DNA of 64,000 nucleotides from CAYWMY01 sp046352935 (lineage in GTDB: Bacteria; Pseudomonadota; Gammaproteobacteria; Steroidobacterales; Steroidobacteraceae), in the NCBI GenBank assembly GCA_046352935.1, contig JAXMGR010000001.1:62001-126000 (forward strand), read 5' to 3'. Below are positions 15,243 through 24,031 of this stretch, piece by piece. The notes below the pieces were generated by a model. It was not told the DNA's origin, did not search any database, and saw only the letters and a program-made list of their open reading frames with translations. The first letter of the stretch is position 1; each line of letters opens with the position of its first letter. The position numbers and the translations under genes were made by a program.

Positions 15243-16127
15243 ATGCTGTATCTGGTCGACGCGAGCTTCTTCGTCTTCCGCGCGTATTACTCGGTGTCGA
15301 CGGATCTGGTCGACCACGACGGCGAGCCCGTCAACGCGCTCTACGGATTCGCGCGCTTCCTGCAGGATCTCCTCGAGACCGCGCGGCCACGGCGCCTGGC
15401 GGTGGCCTTCGACGAGAGTCTCGCGGGCTCGTTCCGCACGCGGCTCTACCCCGCCTACAAGGCCAACCGCGAACCCGCGCCCCTGGAGCTGAAGCGGCAG
15501 TTCCGCCGCTGCCGGGCTCTCTGCCGCCACCTCGGCGTGGCCGAGTTCGCGAGCGACGACTACGAGGCGGACGACATCATCGGCACGCTCGCGACGCGCA
15601 TGCGCGGCCACGGGCTGCGGGCGACGATCGTGACGCGTGACAAGGACCTGTCGCAGCTCGTGCGCGAGGGCGATTGCTTCTGGGACTTCGCCGCCGGACA
15701 GCGCTATGGCTACGCCGATCTCGAGGAGCGCTTCGGCGCACGTCCCGAGCGCATGGCGGACTATCTCGCACTGACCGGTGACGGCGTGGACAACATTCCC
15801 GGTGTGCCGGGCGTCGGACCCAGGACCGCTGCCGCGATCTTCCGGCACTTCGAGTCGCTCGACCACCTCTACGACGACATCGAGGCGGCGGCGACGCTGC
15901 CCGTGCGCGGTGCGGCGACGCTGCCGGCGAAGCTGCGCGAGCACCGCGGCACGGCCTACCTCGCGCGCAGCCTGACGACGATCGCCTGCGACATGCCGCT
16001 GGCGTGCACGCCGGCGACGCTGGAGCCACGGGCACCGGATCTCGCCGCGCTCGAGGCGTTCTTCGATGCCGCGAACTTCGGACCGGGCCTCCGGCGCCAG
16101 GCGGCGCGACTCGCGGCGCGCTGCTAG
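15243..16127 (+). CDS. 5'-3' exonuclease / flap endonuclease (PolA N-domain-like)
   Basis: The 294-residue product contains the full PIN-like nuclease domain of the Pol I 5' nuclease family. It starts 'LYLVDASFFVFRAYYS', with acidic metal ligands in 'AVAFDES', 'DDYEADDIIGTLA' and 'IVTRDKDLSQLV'. The helix-hairpin-helix DNA-binding segment is 'GDGVDNIPGVPGVGPRTAA'. There is no polymerase domain, so it is a standalone exonuclease. It removes 5' flaps or RNA primers in the known family. It is probably co-transcribed with the upstream HNH gene. Confidence 0.92.
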   Translation: MLYLVDASFFVFRAYYSVSTDLVDHDGEPVNALYGFARFLQDLLETARPRRLAVAFDESLAGSFRTRLYPAYKANREPAPLELKRQFRRCRALCRHLGVAEFASDDYEADDIIGTLATRMRGHGLRATIVTRDKDLSQLVREGDCFWDFAAGQRYGYADLEERFGARPERMADYLALTGDGVDNIPGVPGVGPRTAAAIFRHFESLDHLYDDIEAAATLPVRGAATLPAKLREHRGTAYLARSLTTIACDMPLACTPATLEPRAPDLAALEAFFDAANFGPGLRRQAARLAARC

Positions 16128-16189
16128 TCCCGCGCCGCGAGCACCCGTTCAGATCGCCGGAACCGCCGGGTTGCGTTTCGCCGATCGCG

Positions 16190-16813
16190 TCAGGCGGCCC
16201 GTACCGCGCGGCCCAGGTACATGTAGCCCGCGAACTTCGGCATCGACTTCATCTGCGGATGCTCCACCGGGTCCAGCCGCAGGCTGGCATCCCCGACGAG
16301 GCGCGTCATGTCGCGGTTGATGTTGCAGCCGTCGAAGACCTTCTTCCACAGGGGATTGAGCCGGTTCTGCCACCTGCCGATGGAGGGGTCCGGGTGCAGG
16401 CCGTGCTCGCAGAACAGGAACTGGCCGCCCGGCTTGAGCACGCGGCGGACCTCCGCGAGCGAGGCCGCGACGTCCGGGATGCTGCAGAGGGTCAGCGTAC
16501 AGACCACGGAATCGAAGCTGTCGGAGTCGAACGGCAGCTTCTCCGCCGTGGTCTGGTGATGCTCGACCTCGATGCCGACGCTGGCCATGCGCTCGCGCGC
16601 GAGTGCGGCCATGCCGGGATTCGGGTCGACCGCCACGATCCGCTTCACGTCGGGCGGGTAATGGTGCAGGTTCAGGCCCGTGCCGAAGCCGAGTTCGAGC
16701 ACGCGGCCCTTCGTGCCGGCCAGCGCGCGGCTGCGCAGCGTCTTCACTTCCTCGTTGTCCGCGATCATCGCGTTCAGCAGTCGCGGACAGACCCATTCTC
16801 CCCAGAACCGCAT
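16190..16813 (-). CDS. Class I SAM-dependent methyltransferase (UbiE-like fold)
   Basis: The 207-residue product starts at ATG 16813, where a strong GGAGGGGG lies just upstream. Motif I is 'VLELGFGTGLNLHHYP', the acidic SAM-ribose contact is in 'IVAVDPNPGM', and the post-motifs are 'SFDSVVCTLTLCSIPD' and 'VLKPGGQFLFCEHG'. This is the Methyltransf_11 arrangement. Homologues act on small molecules or lipids, and no substrate can be assigned. It lies 45 nt downstream of hemN on the same strand, possibly in one transcript. Confidence 0.9.
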   Translation of the reverse strand: MRFWGEWVCPRLLNAMIADNEEVKTLRSRALAGTKGRVLELGFGTGLNLHHYPPDVKRIVAVDPNPGMAALARERMASVGIEVEHHQTTAEKLPFDSDSFDSVVCTLTLCSIPDVAASLAEVRRVLKPGGQFLFCEHGLHPDPSIGRWQNRLNPLWKKVFDGCNINRDMTRLVGDASLRLDPVEHPQMKSMPKFAGYMYLGRAVRAA

Positions 16814-16858
16814 GTTCCCCCTCCTGGTGCCGGGTATCACGTCCCGGCGACGTGGTGA

Positions 16859-18244
16859 TCACACCGCACGCGAGAAGTGCTTCGTCCCGTCGCGCGTGTG
16901 TGCGGGCAGGTAGGCGTCGAAGCACATCGCGATGTTGCGCGTGAGCAGGCGTCCGACCGGCGTGAGCTCGAAGCCGCGCGGGCCGAAACGCAGCAGACCG
17001 TCCGCGGCGAGCGGCCCGAGCGCCGCGATCGCGGCGGCGAAGTGGCTCTCGAAGGCGATGCCGTGTCGAGCCTCGACGGCCGCATAGTCGAGTCGCGACT
17101 GGCACATGATCGACTGGATCACCTCGCGCCGCAGGCGGTCCTCGTCGGTGAGCACGAGTCCGCGCACCACCGGCAGCCGTCCGGCCGCGAGCGCCGCGTA
17201 GTACGCGGGCAGCGTCTTCGCGTTCTGCGCATAGCAGTCGCCGACGGAGCCGATCGAGGTCATGCCGAGGCCGATCAGCGTGCACTCCGCGCGGGTGGAA
17301 TAGCCCTGGAAATTCCGGTGCAGCGAACCTTCGCGGAGCGCCCGCGCGAGCTCGTCGCCCGGGCGCGCGAAATGGTCCATGCCGATGTAGACGTAGCCCG
17401 CTGCCACCAGCCGTTCGATGGTGAGCTGCAGCAGCGAGAGCTTCTCGGCGCCCGAGGGCAGCAGCGAGGCATCGATGCGGCGCTGCGGCTTGAAGAGCTG
17501 CGGCAGGTGCGCATAGCTGTAGACGGCGAGGCGGTCCGGCGCGGCCTCGACCACGGCATCCAGCGTGCGTGCGAATGTCCCGGCGGTCTGACTCGGCAGC
17601 CCGTAGATGAGATCGACCGAGATCGAGCGGAAGCCCGCGGCCCGCGCGGCCTCCATCAGCGCCACGGTCGATTCGCGCGACTGCACGCGATTGACGGCGC
17701 GCTGCACGTCGGGGTCGAAGTCCTGCACGCCGAGACTCGCGCGGTTGAAGCCGAGCGCGGCGAGTCCAGCCATGTCGGCCGGTGCCAGCGTGCGCGGATC
17801 GATCTCGATGGAGAACTCGCGTTCGTCGCCGTGCGCCAGCGTGAAATGCCGGCCGAGCTTCCCGAGCAGCGCGCCGATCTCGGCGACGCTCAGGTACGTC
17901 GGCGTGCCGCCGCCCAGGTGCAGCTGTTCGACTACGCGCCGGCGGTCGAAGAGCGGAGCCTGCAACGCGGCCTCGGCCTCGAGATGCCCCGCATAGACGG
18001 TGGCCCGCCCATGGTCGCGCGTGATGATCTTGCTGCAGCCGCAGTAGAAGCACGGGCTCGCGCAGAACGGGATGTGCAGGTAGAGCGACAGCGGGCCGCT
18101 GCCCGAGCGCGATGCCGCCGCGCGGTAGTCGTCCTCCGACAGGTCGCGGAACTGAACCGCCGTCGGATAGGACGTGTAGCGCGGACCCGGCCGGTCATAA
18201 CGCGAGACCAGATCGCGGTCGAAAGCCACCTGTGTCGTCGTCAC
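16859..18244 (-). CDS. hemN: Oxygen-independent coproporphyrinogen III oxidase
   Basis: The 461-residue product is a radical-SAM enzyme that converts coproporphyrinogen III to protoporphyrinogen IX without oxygen. The N-terminal 'PRYTSYPTAVQF' is the HemN signature. The 4Fe-4S cluster ligands are Cys61, Cys65 and Cys68 in 'PFCASPCFYCGC', and the SAM-binding Gly motif is 'LHLGGGTPTYL'. 'YIGMDHFARPGDELA' is the HemN-specific segment, separating it from HemW. hemH lies nearby at 22.5-23.6 kb. No FNR-type palindrome was seen in the upstream 90 nt. Confidence 0.96.
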   Translation of the reverse strand: MTTTQVAFDRDLVSRYDRPGPRYTSYPTAVQFRDLSEDDYRAAASRSGSGPLSLYLHIPFCASPCFYCGCSKIITRDHGRATVYAGHLEAEAALQAPLFDRRRVVEQLHLGGGTPTYLSVAEIGALLGKLGRHFTLAHGDEREFSIEIDPRTLAPADMAGLAALGFNRASLGVQDFDPDVQRAVNRVQSRESTVALMEAARAAGFRSISVDLIYGLPSQTAGTFARTLDAVVEAAPDRLAVYSYAHLPQLFKPQRRIDASLLPSGAEKLSLLQLTIERLVAAGYVYIGMDHFARPGDELARALREGSLHRNFQGYSTRAECTLIGLGMTSIGSVGDCYAQNAKTLPAYYAALAAGRLPVVRGLVLTDEDRLRREVIQSIMCQSRLDYAAVEARHGIAFESHFAAAIAALGPLAADGLLRFGPRGFELTPVGRLLTRNIAMCFDAYLPAHTRDGTKHFSRAV

Positions 18245-18336
18245 GCCGGTCCCTGTTCGCAGCAGCCGAAACTTTGCATACGATAGCAGCGACCGGGCTC
18301 CAGTGGAGCCGCTGCCGGGATGATCGAGGCCTGCCG

Positions 18337-18753
18337 ATGCCCAAGCTCCAGAGTCTGCCGCCGCCGGCCCCCGGGGCGGCCACGTTCCTGGCCCTCCTGT
18401 GCCTGACCATCCCGGGCGGTGCGCGCGCCGACTGGCCGAGCTGTGCGGCCACCGATCTGACGGCCGCGCGTGCGGTCACGCGCGCGGCGCCGCCCTATCC
18501 CGAGGCGGCCCGCGAGGTGGGTTCCGAAGGCTATGTCGACGTGTCGTTCATCGTGCTGCGGGACGGTCATGTCGGCTGGGTGCGGGTGCTCGGCGCCGAA
18601 CCCGCCGGACTGTTCGAGGATGCCGCGACGAACGGGGTTCGCGCCTGGCTGTTCGAGCCTGCGCGCCGTCAGGGCGAGACCGTCGAGTGCCGCTACACGA
18701 CGCGCGTCAAGTTCCGCCTGGTGGAAGATTCTCCGGCCGCGCCCGCAGCCTGA
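18337..18753 (+). CDS. Exported TonB C-terminal-domain protein
   Basis: The 138-residue product has a signal peptide (about 1-33, ending 'GGARA') and one TonB C-terminal domain ('PPYPEAAREVGSEGYVDVSF', 'WLFEPARRQGETV', 'RVKFRLVED'). It lacks the membrane anchor and Pro-rich spacer of true TonB, so it is a free periplasmic TonB-fold protein, and energy transduction is unlikely. It starts 92 nt from the divergent hemN. Its last 47 nt overlap the convergent YceI gene. Confidence 0.82.
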   Translation: MPKLQSLPPPAPGAATFLALLCLTIPGGARADWPSCAATDLTAARAVTRAAPPYPEAAREVGSEGYVDVSFIVLRDGHVGWVRVLGAEPAGLFEDAATNGVRAWLFEPARRQGETVECRYTTRVKFRLVEDSPAAPAA

Positions 18754-19444
18754 AGTCGATGTCGAGGTCGCGGCGCACGCGCAGCGCGCCGAGAGCGACG
18801 GAAAAGGGCTCGAGTCCCAGCGCGGCCTGATCGACCGACAGGTCTCCTTCGACCCGGATCCCGTCCGGCGTCGCCGCGAGCCTGACCGGCACGTCGAGAA
18901 GGTGCGGCGCACCCCGCAGCCCGATGCGCACCCGCGCGACCCAGGCGACCGGACCCCCGGTCAGCGTCACGCTCTCGATCGTCACCACCGGAAATCGCGC
19001 GGCGTCGAGCTGCGTGGGCCCCAGCATATTGCGTCGTGTGCCCGCGCGATCGGCATCGGGCACCGGTGCGCTGAAGTCCGCGCCAGCGGCCGCACGCTCC
19101 TGCGGCAGGTCCACCTGCAGCGAATCGACGGGCAGCCGCAGCGCAAAGCGGCTCGCGGCAAGCGGCTCCGCGAGCTCGACGGTGCCCTCGAGTGCGGTCG
19201 AAACGATCACGTGGTTGTGCCCCAGGCGCGCGAGCGGCCCGTCGCGGTAGGCACGCACGCGCACCTCGCCCGCCACGACCGCGAAGCGCCGCACGGACGA
19301 CGATGCAACCGTCGGCGGCGCGACCGCGGTTGCTGCGGAGGGGGGCGCGACACGCGGCCCCGGGGCGCAGCCCGTGTGCAGGAGCAGCACGCCGACGGAT
19401 CCCACGACTGCCCGCCGAGCCGCCCACAGCCCTGTCGATCGCAT
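18707..19444 (-). CDS. YceI-family lipoprotein
   Basis: The 245-residue product has a lipoprotein signal with lipobox 'LLHTGC' (Cys about 26), then a low-complexity Ala/Pro/Val spacer and a YceI-like barrel domain (about 50-235; 'LARLGHNHVIV', 'RFPVVTIESVTL', 'VRLAATPDGIRVEGDLSV'). YceI folds bind isoprenoid-type lipids. It is membrane-anchored, unlike the second, secreted YceI protein at 20139. It is divergent from the cytochrome b561 gene and overlaps the TonB-like gene at its 3' end. Confidence 0.8.
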   Translation of the reverse strand: MRSTGLWAARRAVVGSVGVLLLHTGCAPGPRVAPPSAATAVAPPTVASSSVRRFAVVAGEVRVRAYRDGPLARLGHNHVIVSTALEGTVELAEPLAASRFALRLPVDSLQVDLPQERAAAGADFSAPVPDADRAGTRRNMLGPTQLDAARFPVVTIESVTLTGGPVAWVARVRIGLRGAPHLLDVPVRLAATPDGIRVEGDLSVDQAALGLEPFSVALGALRVRRDLDIDFRLRARPENLPPGGT

Positions 19445-19590
19445 GGGTCGAGCATCGCCGGGCGGGGACGGATGCGCAAGGCGTTTGTCGGCCTGCGGTG
19501 CTGGCCGGGCGCGGCTGTCGGTGAAATCATGTCGCGGCTACACTTCACCGGTCCGAGCCCTGGTGGCGGACGTCCTTCCGGAGACCCCGC

Positions 19591-20139
19591 ATGTCGCTCA
19601 GGAACACCGCCGACCGCTACGGCCACGTCGCGCAGCTGCTGCACTGGGTCGTGGTGGCGCTCATCATCGGCCAGTTCGTGCTCGCGAACACCGCCGAGGA
19701 TCTCCCGCGCCTGAGCGCGGAGCGTCTCGAGGTCACGGCGCTGCACAAGTCGCTCGGCCTCACCGTGCTCGTCCTCGCCGTCGTCAGGCTCGTGTGGCGT
19801 TCGGTGTCGCCGCCGCCGCTCCTGCCCGCGGCGATGAAGCCCTGGGAACGCGGGTTCGCGCAGCTCATCCACTGGGCGCTCTACGGCGTGATGTTCGCGA
19901 TGCCGCTGTCCGGCTGGATGTGGTCCTCCGCATCGAACTATCCCGTGAGCTGGTTCGGGCTCGTGCAGATGCCCGACCTCGTTCCGCCGAACGAGGGCCT
20001 GAAGGACGCCTTCCACGAGGGTCACGAGATCCTCGGCACGCTGCTGCTGGTACTCGCGGCGCTGCACGTGCTCGCCGCGCTGAAGCACCATTTCCTGGAC
20101 CGCGACACGGTCCTGCGGCGCATGCTGCCCTGGGGTTGA
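19591..20139 (+). CDS. Cytochrome b561 family protein
   Basis: The 182-residue product is an integral membrane di-haem cytochrome. It has four hydrophobic segments and conserved His residues in 'HVAQLLHWVVVALI', 'VTALHKSLGLTVL', 'QLIHWALYGVMFAMPLSGW' and 'ALHVLAALKHHFLDRD', which would ligate two b haems. 'CCGGAGACC' before the ATG gives a ribosome site. It overlaps the following yceI-like gene by one base (TGATG). The cybB-yceI pair is a common operon, linked in other bacteria to quinone or superoxide chemistry. Confidence 0.93.
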   Translation: MSLRNTADRYGHVAQLLHWVVVALIIGQFVLANTAEDLPRLSAERLEVTALHKSLGLTVLVLAVVRLVWRSVSPPPLLPAAMKPWERGFAQLIHWALYGVMFAMPLSGWMWSSASNYPVSWFGLVQMPDLVPPNEGLKDAFHEGHEILGTLLLVLAALHVLAALKHHFLDRDTVLRRMLPWG

Positions 20140-20744
20140 TGTCCGTGGCGCGGTGGTGGGCTGTCCTGCTGCTGGCACTCCTGCTCCCGGTCGCGCAGGC
20201 GGCGACGCCGTGGCGCACCGAGGAAGGCAGCGAGCTGCGCTTCCGCGCGACGCAGGCGGGCGCTCGGTTCGAGGGCCGCTTCGCGGATTTCGACGCCAGC
20301 ATCGTCTTCGACGAGCGCGATCTCGCGGGTAGCCGCTTCGATGTCACGATCACGCTGGCCTCCACCGACACGCGCGATGCCGATCGCGACGGTGTGCTGA
20401 AAGGCCCCGACTTCTTCCACGTCGGCAGGTATCCGCAGGCGCGCTTCGTTGCGACGAAATTCCGCAGGACCGGGACTGGCTATGTCGCTGACGGCGAGCT
20501 GACGCTGCGCGGCGTCACGCGACCCGTCGCCGTGGGCTTCACACTCGCGCGCTCGGGCTCCGGCGCCACGCTCACCGGCTCGGCGCTGCTGCGCCGGCTG
20601 GATTTCGGCGTGGGGCAGGGGGAATGGCGCAGCACGGACTCGGTCGGCAACGAGGTCGAGGTGCTGTTCACGCTGAAGCTGTCCCGGGCCGGGAAGAAGG
20701 TGACGCGCAACGCGGCCCGGCCGGGACCGGCGGCGCGCGGCTGA
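20139..20744 (+). CDS. YceI-family periplasmic protein
   Basis: The 201-residue product has a signal peptide (about 1-22, ending 'VAQAA') and a complete YceI lipocalin-like domain: 'GSELRFRATQAGARFEGRF', 'DRDGVLKGPDFFHVGRYP', 'GELTLRGVTRPVAVGF'. The HGPDFF-like motif is typical. YceI proteins bind long polyisoprenoid lipids in the periplasm. The start codon overlaps the stop of the cytochrome b561 gene, so the two are co-translated. Confidence 0.92.
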   Translation: MSVARWWAVLLLALLLPVAQAATPWRTEEGSELRFRATQAGARFEGRFADFDASIVFDERDLAGSRFDVTITLASTDTRDADRDGVLKGPDFFHVGRYPQARFVATKFRRTGTGYVADGELTLRGVTRPVAVGFTLARSGSGATLTGSALLRRLDFGVGQGEWRSTDSVGNEVEVLFTLKLSRAGKKVTRNAARPGPAARG

Positions 20745-20796
20745 GTCCCGCACCGCGTATCATTGCGCCCCCGCTCCCCGTCCCCGGAATCCGTTC

Positions 20797-21174
20797 ATGG
20801 ATTACACGCTGCTGCTGCACGTGCACGTCACCGCCGTCGTCGCGTCGATTTCGCTGTTCCTGCTGCGTGGTGCGCTGATGCTGGCGGACTCGCCGCTGCT
20901 CACACGCCGCGTGCTGCGCATCCTGCCGCACGTCGTCGACACCGTACTGCTCGTTGCGGCGCTCGGGCTCCTGCACGTGACGCACCAGTCCCCGTTCCGC
21001 GACGACTGGCTCGCGGCGAAGGTCATCGGGCTCGTGGTCTACATCGGGCTCGGCACGGTGGCGCTGAAACGCGGCCGCACGCGCGGCGTGCGCGCGGCGG
21101 CATTCGTTGCGGCGCTCGTGGTCGTGGGCTGGATCGTGCTGGTCGCGCGCCAGCGCAGTCCCTGGCCGTTCTGA
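20797..21174 (+). CDS. SirB2-family membrane protein
   Basis: The 125-residue product has four hydrophobic helices. It starts 'LLLHVHVTAVVASISLFLLR' and has 'ILPHVVDTVLLVAALGLL' and 'WLAAKVIGLVVYIGLGTVAL', the SirB2 pattern including the conserved His in helix 1 and 'PHxxDxxL'. SirB2 proteins have no proven function. It lies 52 nt after the yceI-like gene and is followed by a strong bidirectional hairpin. Confidence 0.88.
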   Translation: MDYTLLLHVHVTAVVASISLFLLRGALMLADSPLLTRRVLRILPHVVDTVLLVAALGLLHVTHQSPFRDDWLAAKVIGLVVYIGLGTVALKRGRTRGVRAAAFVAALVVVGWIVLVARQRSPWPF

Positions 21175-21203
21175 GGCGGCCGCGGACAGCGACCTGCGAC
21201 CCC

Positions 21204-21232
21204 GTGCGGTGCCTGCGGGTCAGGCACCGCAC
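21204..21232. terminator. Bidirectional hairpin terminator
   Basis: GTGCGGTGCCTG (21204-21215) and CAGGCACCGCAC (21221-21232) form a perfect 12-bp stem with loop CGGGT. It sits between the convergent SirB2-like gene and the DUF6491 gene, so it can terminate both. Confidence 0.7.
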
Positions 21233-21239
21233 CGCGTGC

Positions 21240-21632
21240 TCACGGCGTCGGTGGCGGCTTCTTCGGCAGCTTGCTCTTCTTCGGCGGCGGCGGTTCGGAC
21301 TCGCGCAGTGACTTGATCGGGCAGATCCGTCCCTCGACGACGATCGACGAGAACCTGTCGAAGCTGCCGTAGGGCTCGATCACGAATCCGATGCGGTCGT
21401 GGAAGCCGAGCCCGGAACACGAGCCCAGCAGCTCGGCGTAGTACCACTTGTGCGAGCGGCCGCGGATCCACAGGCCCTTGTCCCCGTTCGCGCGCCAGTC
21501 GTCGATGCCGCCCAGCGTGGCGAAGGGAATGGACGCCTCACGTCCCGTGACGGGCGTCTTCACCGGTTCCGCAACTGCCGCCGTCCCGGCTGCCGCCAGC
21601 AGCAGCGCCACGGCGAAGAAATGAGGTCTCAT
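21240..21632 (-). CDS. DUF6491-like exported protein
   Basis: The product is 130 residues from ATG 21632, which has GGAGGT about 9 nt upstream. The signal peptide is about 1-20 ('VALLLAAAGTAAVA'). The mature part has 'PFATLGGIDDWRANG', 'LWIRGRSHKWYYAELLGSC' and 'GRICPIKSL', with two Cys likely forming a disulfide. This matches the small periplasmic DUF6491 group. The tail is Pro/Lys-rich ('PPPPKKSKLPKKPPPTP'). No function is known. Confidence 0.7.
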   Translation of the reverse strand: MRPHFFAVALLLAAAGTAAVAEPVKTPVTGREASIPFATLGGIDDWRANGDKGLWIRGRSHKWYYAELLGSCSGLGFHDRIGFVIEPYGSFDRFSSIVVEGRICPIKSLRESEPPPPKKSKLPKKPPPTP

Positions 21633-21760
21633 GATTCGCACCTCCACGGATTCGGACTGTGCCCGTGCAACCGAGTTCAACGCGTCGCACGCCGCCGGAT
21701 CCCGCCGCGCTGCCGGCGCCGCCACGGCCGGGGTGCGTCGTCAATCGTCCGGCGGCACGA

Positions 21761-22480
21761 TCAATCGTCGGCCAGCATCAGGAGCCCCGTGCCCTCGGGC
21801 GCGCGCAGCAGCAGGTCGCGCCCGGGATCGAGTCCGCGCGGGAGGCGGGCCGCTGCGATGCCCGCGGCGCCGAGGCGCTCGCGGCGCGCGGCGGGTTCAC
21901 CCGTCCGGAACACCAGCAGCGGTTCGGTGACGGAGGAATGCGTCGTGAGCGCGACGTTGAGCGAATCCGATGTCAGTCCGACGTGCGGCACGGGCCGATC
22001 GCTCTCCTCGGCTGCGACGAATCCCAGCCGCTCCCAGAACGCGACCGACGCCGCGGCGTCGCGGCAGGGCAGCAGCATCTCCTCGAACCAGTCGAGCATC
22101 GAAGTGTCGGTCGCGCGGCGTGCGACCGGTGAATACGTGCGCGCCTCGAGCAGGGTGATCATCTGGCCCTCGGGGGACAGGAACCCCAGTTCGTTGAACG
22201 ATTCGTCGCCGAGCTTGAGGAATTCGAACTCGATGCCGGCGGATTCGAGCAGCGGCGCGTGCCGGCGCAGATCCGGCTGCACCCAGGTGAGCGACGGGGA
22301 TACGAATTCGTACGCATGCAGTCCGAGCGACAGCCGGCCGTCCGTGACGACCGCGTAGGGATGTTTCCAGGTCTCCCCGACCGGCGCCTGCGAAAAGCCG
22401 ATGGACTCGTAGAAGCGCAGCGACTCCAGGACGTCGGGGCAGTGGATCGAGACCTCGAGGAAGCGTCCGAGCATGCTCAT
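21761..22480 (-). CDS. VOC/glyoxalase-fold protein, two domains
   Basis: The 239-residue product has two vicinal-oxygen-chelate domains: residues 3-118 ('FLEVSIHCPDVLESLRFYE') and about 122-237 ('MLDWFEEMLLPCRDAAASV'). 'PEGQMITLLEART' is a typical domain end. Whether both keep a metal site is unclear, and the substrate is unknown. Its start overlaps the hemH stop by 4 nt (ATGA), so the two are translationally coupled. Confidence 0.82.
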   Translation of the reverse strand: MSMLGRFLEVSIHCPDVLESLRFYESIGFSQAPVGETWKHPYAVVTDGRLSLGLHAYEFVSPSLTWVQPDLRRHAPLLESAGIEFEFLKLGDESFNELGFLSPEGQMITLLEARTYSPVARRATDTSMLDWFEEMLLPCRDAAASVAFWERLGFVAAEESDRPVPHVGLTSDSLNVALTTHSSVTEPLLVFRTGEPAARRERLGAAGIAAARLPRGLDPGRDLLLRAPEGTGLLMLADD

Positions 22481-23553
22481 CGCGCTCCGGAGGCTCCCGG
22501 CCGCCGGCCCGTCGCGGCATCGGCATGCTCGTGCGCGGCGGCGTCCGGTGCGATGCCCGGCCAGCTCCGCACCAGGGCCGCCAGTGCGGCGACGTGATCG
22601 GCGCGCGTGTTCAGGCAGGGAATGAACTCGAACGATTCGCCACCCGCGTCGAGGAAGGTCTCGCGGCCGCGCATCGCGATCTCCTCCAGCGTTTCGAGAC
22701 AATCGGTCGCGAAGCCGGGGCACATGACCGCGACGCGGCGGATGCCGCGCCCCGGCAGTTCCGCGATCACGGCGTCGGTGTACGGCTGCAGCCATTCGCC
22801 GCGTCCGAGCCGCGACTGGAACGTCAGGGTCCAGTCCGCGGCTCCGAGCCCGAGCGCCGCGGCGAGCAGCCGGCCCGTCTCCAGGCACTGGTCGCGGTAG
22901 GGATCGCCGGCTTCCTGGAACGCCTTCGGCGTGCCGTGGAACGACATGAGCAGATGACTCCGTCCGGCGCGCGCGAAATGTTCGTGCACGCTGGCCGCGA
23001 GCGAGGCGATGTATCCGGGCGCGTCGTGGTAGTCCGCGATGAAGTGCAGCCCGGGGACGCGACGCCAGGAGGCGAGCGCCTTCGCCACGCGGTCGAAGAC
23101 GGAGCCCGTGGTCGATCCCGAGTACTGCGGATACAGCGGCAGCACGACGACGCGTCGGGCACCCTGCGCGCGCAGGCGTCCGAGCGCATCCGCGATGGCG
23201 GGCCGGCCGTAGCTCATGCCGAGCTCGACCCGGAAGCCCGCGCCGAGTGCGGTGCCGATGTCCGTCGCGAGGCCGCGTGACAGCAGCAGCAGCGGCGAGC
23301 CCTCGCGGGTCCAGATCTGCCGGTAGGCATGGGTGCTGCGACGCGGCCGGAACGGCAGGATCACGCCGTTGAGGATCAGCCACCACAGTGGCCGCGGCAG
23401 CTCGACCACGCGGGGATCCCACAGGAATTCGGCGAGATAGCGGCGTACGGCCGCGGTCGTGGGCGCATCGGGGGTGCCGAGGTTGGCCACGAGCACGCCG
23501 ACGGGCGCGCTGTCCTGGGGAGCAGGTCCGGGAGCAGCCGAGTATCGGGACAT
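22477..23553 (-). CDS. hemH: Ferrochelatase
   Basis: The 358-residue product inserts Fe(II) into protoporphyrin IX in the last step of haem synthesis. Features are 'GVLVANLGTPDAPTTAAVRR', 'LPLYPQYSGSTTGSV', the catalytic His in 'HLLMSFHGTPKAFQEAGDP', 'TFQSRLGRGEWLQPYTD' and 'VAVMCPGFATDCLETLEEI' with the Glu-rich iron path. Length is slightly above the family's usual size because of an Ala/His-rich C-terminal tail. It is coupled to the VOC gene downstream. Confidence 0.97.
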   Translation of the reverse strand: MSRYSAAPGPAPQDSAPVGVLVANLGTPDAPTTAAVRRYLAEFLWDPRVVELPRPLWWLILNGVILPFRPRRSTHAYRQIWTREGSPLLLLSRGLATDIGTALGAGFRVELGMSYGRPAIADALGRLRAQGARRVVVLPLYPQYSGSTTGSVFDRVAKALASWRRVPGLHFIADYHDAPGYIASLAASVHEHFARAGRSHLLMSFHGTPKAFQEAGDPYRDQCLETGRLLAAALGLGAADWTLTFQSRLGRGEWLQPYTDAVIAELPGRGIRRVAVMCPGFATDCLETLEEIAMRGRETFLDAGGESFEFIPCLNTRADHVAALAALVRSWPGIAPDAAAHEHADAATGRRPGASGAR

Positions 23554-23613
23554 GCTTCGATAGTAGCCGGCGTTCAGCGTCGATTCACGCGGGAATGCGC
23601 GATACTTGCGCCC

Positions 23614-23964
23614 ATGAGAGCGATGCTCCTGTTCGCATTGGCGGCCGTCGCCGCACCCGCCGGGGCCGACTCCTTCCGCTGCGGTGTGCGGCTCGTGACC
23701 GACGGCACGACGATGGCCGAGGTGCGCTCCCTCTGCGGCGAGCCGGTCTCGGTGATCCGGCGCGAGGTCTGGCGCCGGCCTGCCATGTGGATCAAGGGTC
23801 GCCGGTACTTCCTCTCGGACTCCGAGGTCGCCGTGCCGGTGGAGTACTGGACGTACAACTTCGGTCCTCACCGGCTCATGCGCCGCGTCCGTTTCGAGGA
23901 CGGAGTCGTGACGGACATCGAGACCCTCGAACACGGCTACAACGAGCCGGACCCCGCGCCCTGA
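23614..23964 (+). CDS. DUF2845 exported protein
   Basis: The 116-residue product has a signal peptide ('MLLFALAAVAAPAGA', about 1-19) followed by 'SFRCGVRLVTDGTTMAEVRS', Cys in 'LCGEPVSV', and 'EYWTYNFGPHRLMRRVRFE'. This is the DUF2845 pattern: a small periplasmic protein with a SmpA/OmlA-like fold and a conserved Cys pair. The start ATG is 60 nt from the divergent hemH start. No function is known. Confidence 0.82.
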   Translation: MRAMLLFALAAVAAPAGADSFRCGVRLVTDGTTMAEVRSLCGEPVSVIRREVWRRPAMWIKGRRYFLSDSEVAVPVEYWTYNFGPHRLMRRVRFEDGVVTDIETLEHGYNEPDPAP

Positions 23965-24031
23965 CCCCTGTGGCATCCTACGCGCGCGGTGCGGGAGCGC
24001 CTTCGAGGTGACGGCATCGCGGGAGGACCGC

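Noticed and set aside
18245..18336. FNR-box before hemN
   Set aside because: No TTGAT-N4-ATCAA-type palindrome was visible in the gap.
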